64,000 bases of DNA from Pseudonocardiales bacterium (GTDB lineage: Bacteria > Actinomycetota > Actinomycetes > Mycobacteriales > Jatrophihabitantaceae): positions 1 through 64,000 of the forward strand of contig JAVEET010000030.1 in NCBI GenBank assembly GCA_030840295.1. The letters are read 5' to 3'. The position numbers were made by a program, and so were the translations under genes. The notes under the pieces were generated by a model. That model was not told the DNA's origin. It ran no database searches and was given only the letters and a program-made list of their open reading frames with translations. This document shows positions 61,663 to 64,000 of this stretch, piece after piece (positions within the stretch are counted from its first letter, which is position 1; each line of letters opens with the position of its first letter).

Positions 61663-62514
61663 ATGTGGCGGGTCAGAGTTCAACATCGAACCGGATACTC
61701 TTATGAGGGCGAAGTGATCTCGTCCTTCAACGAGGCGCGAATGACGCCGTTGACCGATCCGAGTCAGGTCACGCTTGAGTCCCGGGTCGAGATCACGCCG
61801 GCCGCGAGCGCATATCGTTACCGCGACTACTGGGGAACGCAGGTCACTGCTTTCGACATCCACACGCCTCATGACGAGTTGGTGGTCACGGCGACCAGTG
61901 TCGTGGAGACCTTTCTGCGACAGGGTATTTCCGGTGACCTGACCTGGGACGACCTGCAGAACGAGCTGGTCCGTGACCCGTACGCCGAATGGCTGGCCTT
62001 CACCCGCCGGACGGAACCGGGAGCCGAGTTGGCCTCGCTCGCCCGCGAGGTCGCCCAGGCGCCGGCCGGTCCGCTCTCACCAGCGTTGGCCGCGATCGCG
62101 TGCGTCGAGACGGTGCGCTCGAGGATGGAATACCGGCTCGGAGCGACCGGCGTGCACACCTCTGGCCTGGAAGCCTGGCATGAGCGCAAAGGGGTTTGCC
62201 AGGACTTTGCCCATGTCACGCTGGCTATGTTGCGATCACTGGGGCTGCCCGCGCGTTATGTGTCCGGCTACCTCCATCCCAATGCGACGGCGGCAATCGG
62301 CGAAGTGGTGGAAGGGGAAAGTCATGCCTGGGTCGAATGGTGGGACGGCGAATGGGTCGGCTATGACCCGACGAACGGTAACCCGGTCGGCGAACAACAT
62401 GTCGCGGTTGCCCGCGGCCGCGACTACGACGACGTCACCCCGCTGAAGGGCATCTACTCAGGCCCGAAGTCCTCCGGCTTGGGGGTAGTAGTAGAACTAA
62501 CCCGCCTGGCCTGA
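61663..62514 (+). CDS. Transglutaminase-like cysteine protease/transferase
   Basis: 283 residues from the ATG at 61663. The Cys-His-Asp triad is readable: GVCQDFAHV (C), GESHAWVEWW (H), YDPTNGNPVG (D). The N-terminal beta-domain (VRVQHRTGYSYEGEVISSFN) is typical of bacterial transglutaminase-like enzymes of this operon type. Predicted cytoplasmic peptidase or acyl transferase; substrate unknown, presumably linked to the ATP-grasp product. Confidence 0.9.
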   Translation: MWRVRVQHRTGYSYEGEVISSFNEARMTPLTDPSQVTLESRVEITPAASAYRYRDYWGTQVTAFDIHTPHDELVVTATSVVETFLRQGISGDLTWDDLQNELVRDPYAEWLAFTRRTEPGAELASLAREVAQAPAGPLSPALAAIACVETVRSRMEYRLGATGVHTSGLEAWHERKGVCQDFAHVTLAMLRSLGLPARYVSGYLHPNATAAIGEVVEGESHAWVEWWDGEWVGYDPTNGNPVGEQHVAVARGRDYDDVTPLKGIYSGPKSSGLGVVVELTRLA

Positions 62515-62531
62515 CACTTCCCTCACGGGTG

Positions 62532-63821
62532 TCACCAGATGGTCAATGACCGCCGGAAGATGCCGGCAAGGTCCTCGGCACCGACCGGACGAGGGCAGGT
62601 GGCCAGCAACCGTTGTTGTTGCACGGCACCCGCGACCAGGTCGTCGACATCGTCCTCGTGATACCCGACTCCCGCGATGCCGTTCGGCAGTCCGATGTCG
62701 CGCATCAGCGTCGCCAGGACCTGGGGCAGGAAGTCCGCGAGGTCGTCCGGCCGCTCCGCGCCAGGGGCGAGCAACTCGGCCGCGCGCACGTGACGCGCCG
62801 GATCCGCCGCGAACGTGAAGCGGAACGCTTCGGGCGCGGTGAGCGCGACCGACATGCCATGCGGGACCATCGGCTCGGCCTGCGGGTAATCCGGCGGCCG
62901 GAAATCCCGCACCCGCCCGGCGATCGGATATGCGTTCGCATGCGGGATGTGCACGCCGGCGTTGCCGAAGCCCATGCCGGCGAAGGTAGCGGCCAGCGCC
63001 ATGGCCGCGCGGGCGTCCCGGTCCGCACCGTTGCGCACCGCGGCGCGGAATGAACCGGCCAACAGGTCGAGCGCTTTCTCCGACCACATGTCGGCGATCG
63101 GGTTCGCGCCGCAGTAGGGAACTCGCTGATCCGGCTCCTTGTGTTCAAAGGAGGTGTACGGGCGTGCCGTATAGCTCTCCAATGCGTGGCACAGGATATC
63201 CATGCCGGCGGCGGCGGTGACCCCGGCTGGCTGGGTCCAGGTGAGATCCGGATCGATCACCGCGAGAGTCGGCCGCAGCCAGGCATGACTGATGCCGGTT
63301 TTGACCTTCAGTGCCAGCACATCGAGCACGCAGACGGTCGTCGACTCTGAGCCGGTCCCGGTCGTCGTGGGGACTGCGACCAAAGGCTTGAGCGCCCGGG
63401 TCGGAGCACGGCCGAGGCCCACCGGAAGGTTGACGTAGTCCAGGAGCTCGCCCGGGTTGGTGCTCAACAGGTTTATGGCTTTCGCGGTATCGATACTCGA
63501 GCCGCCACCAACCGCGATGTAAGCATCGAAGTCCCCGTTGGCCTTTGCCCAGTCGATCGCGTGCCGCAGGCTCTCGTCCGTGGGCTCGATCCGCGATTCG
63601 TCGAAAACCAGGGCCTCGATACCGAAGTGCACCAACTGCGCCGCCACTCGCTGGGGAAGCCCGGTCGCCGACAGCCCGGCGTCGGTCACCACTAGAACTC
63701 GGGAAACACCATATCGGGAAAGATCAAACCCGATCTCACCTGAGGCGCCCGGGCCGAACTTCAACTGCGGAGCACCGTAGGTGAAGATGTTCTCGGGCAC
63801 TGCCGGCGCAGGCAGGGTCAT
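62532..63821 (-). CDS. Iron-dependent alcohol dehydrogenase, hydroxyacid-oxoacid transhydrogenase type
   Basis: 429 residues from the ATG at 63821 (GGAG upstream). NAD-binding GGGSSIDTAKAINLL, TTTGTGSESTTVCVL, metal site region GMDILCHALESYTARP, IPHANAYPI, and HGMSVALTAPEAF identify the Fe-ADH family; the overall pattern resembles the ADHFE1/HOT group. Converts a hydroxyacid to an oxoacid with transfer of the hydride. The frame extends upstream to 63896 without support. Convergent with the transglutaminase operon. Confidence 0.85.
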   Translation of the reverse strand: MTLPAPAVPENIFTYGAPQLKFGPGASGEIGFDLSRYGVSRVLVVTDAGLSATGLPQRVAAQLVHFGIEALVFDESRIEPTDESLRHAIDWAKANGDFDAYIAVGGGSSIDTAKAINLLSTNPGELLDYVNLPVGLGRAPTRALKPLVAVPTTTGTGSESTTVCVLDVLALKVKTGISHAWLRPTLAVIDPDLTWTQPAGVTAAAGMDILCHALESYTARPYTSFEHKEPDQRVPYCGANPIADMWSEKALDLLAGSFRAAVRNGADRDARAAMALAATFAGMGFGNAGVHIPHANAYPIAGRVRDFRPPDYPQAEPMVPHGMSVALTAPEAFRFTFAADPARHVRAAELLAPGAERPDDLADFLPQVLATLMRDIGLPNGIAGVGYHEDDVDDLVAGAVQQQRLLATCPRPVGAEDLAGIFRRSLTIW

Positions 63822-63850
63822 TGACGGGCTCCAGACGTTTGGCGAAAACG

Positions 63851-64000
63851 TCAGTGTAGAACCGTCCCGAAGCTGACGTTGGGCCACCAGTTCCAACTCT
63901 GCGAGCGGATTCCTTGTTCCTCATTTGCCGCGGCCACCATGCTGTTGCCGCCTTCGTAAACCCCGACGTGCCAGACGTAACCGCCTCGACCCTGATGGAA
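63851..64000 (-). CDS. NlpC/P60-type protein, C-terminal fragment (gene continues beyond window)
   Basis: The last 49 residues before a TGA at 63851-63853, reading from the window edge: GYVWHVGVYEGGNSMVAAAN, then IRSQSWNWWPNVSFGTV. This is the catalytic-histidine end of the NlpC/P60 cell-wall peptidase fold (H in HVGVY). Probably a secreted peptidoglycan hydrolase; the catalytic cysteine and any signal peptide lie outside the window. Confidence 0.65.
   Translation of the reverse strand, partial: FHQGRGGYVWHVGVYEGGNSMVAAANEEQGIRSQSWNWWPNVSFGTVLH

Overview
The window looks like chromosome from a high-GC actinobacterium: GC-rich codon use, a SepX/GlpR divisome protein, an actinobacterial order sepX - GNAT - moeA - galU - 5-FCL - fmdB - mscL, and a permuted ATP-grasp / alpha-E / transglutaminase trio. 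Genus and species cannot be fixed from sequence alone. It splits into a long accessory region (about 200-49,830) and a conserved core (about 49,834-64,000), with the boundary at a complete tRNA-Ala(CGC) gene.

Left edge (1-3,480): the 3' end of a short-chain dehydrogenase gene, a stand-alone recombinase-type helix-turn-helix tail next to short direct repeats, a universal stress protein, and two divergent hexapeptide-repeat (left-handed beta-helix) proteins. Defence island (3,485-27,205): a leftward run of eight genes holds a SNF2 helicase with a DUF3883-like C-terminus, a DUF1156-type DNA methylase, a DUF499-type ATPase, an unknown protein overlapping an XRE-ImmA/IrrE protease, a DEAD/DEAH helicase, a small Cys/His protein and a PD-(D/E)XK-like nuclease. 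It is followed by a Schlafen AlbA-type protein, a possible AbiV-like protein, an HNH nuclease, a compact ubiquitin-like cassette (beta-grasp protein, E1-like adenylyltransferase, DUF6527), a coiled-coil protein, a collagen-like membrane protein and a DUF5677-like protein. Fragments of a DUF488 gene and an aquaporin gene mark old breakpoints.

Surface/secretion cassette (27,388-31,690): a phage tail-fibre-like beta-helix protein, a type IV prepilin, a tiny Tat-signal protein, TatA and a small anchored protein. Next come a serine recombinase with a C-terminal excisionase-like HTH, a response-regulator-like protein, an ROK sugar kinase and unknown genes. Mobile element (about 37,200-47,980): small strong-SD genes, a VirD4/TraM-type ATPase, a replication-relaxation protein, a DNA methylase, an RHH protein, two tandem ArdA antirestriction proteins, an XRE/ImmA pair, excisionase and tyrosine integrase. 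The integrase frame runs through a tRNA-Lys-like 3' fragment. Near-identical inverted-repeat operators sit at the promoter upstream of the transfer genes and at the promoter of the XRE gene, suggesting one repressor controls both ends. A second large serine recombinase (48,156-50,009) runs antisense through the tRNA-Ala gene.

Core (49,834-64,000): SepX, acetyltransferase, MoeA, GalU, 5-formyl-THF cyclo-ligase, FmdB-like protein, SAF/CpaB-like protein, MscL, MoaD, then MoaC-MoaB-MoaE in an overlapping operon, the ATP-grasp/alpha-E/transglutaminase operon, an iron-dependent alcohol dehydrogenase of the hydroxyacid-oxoacid transhydrogenase type, and the end of an NlpC/P60 gene. Functions are assigned from motifs read by eye; no database search was run.
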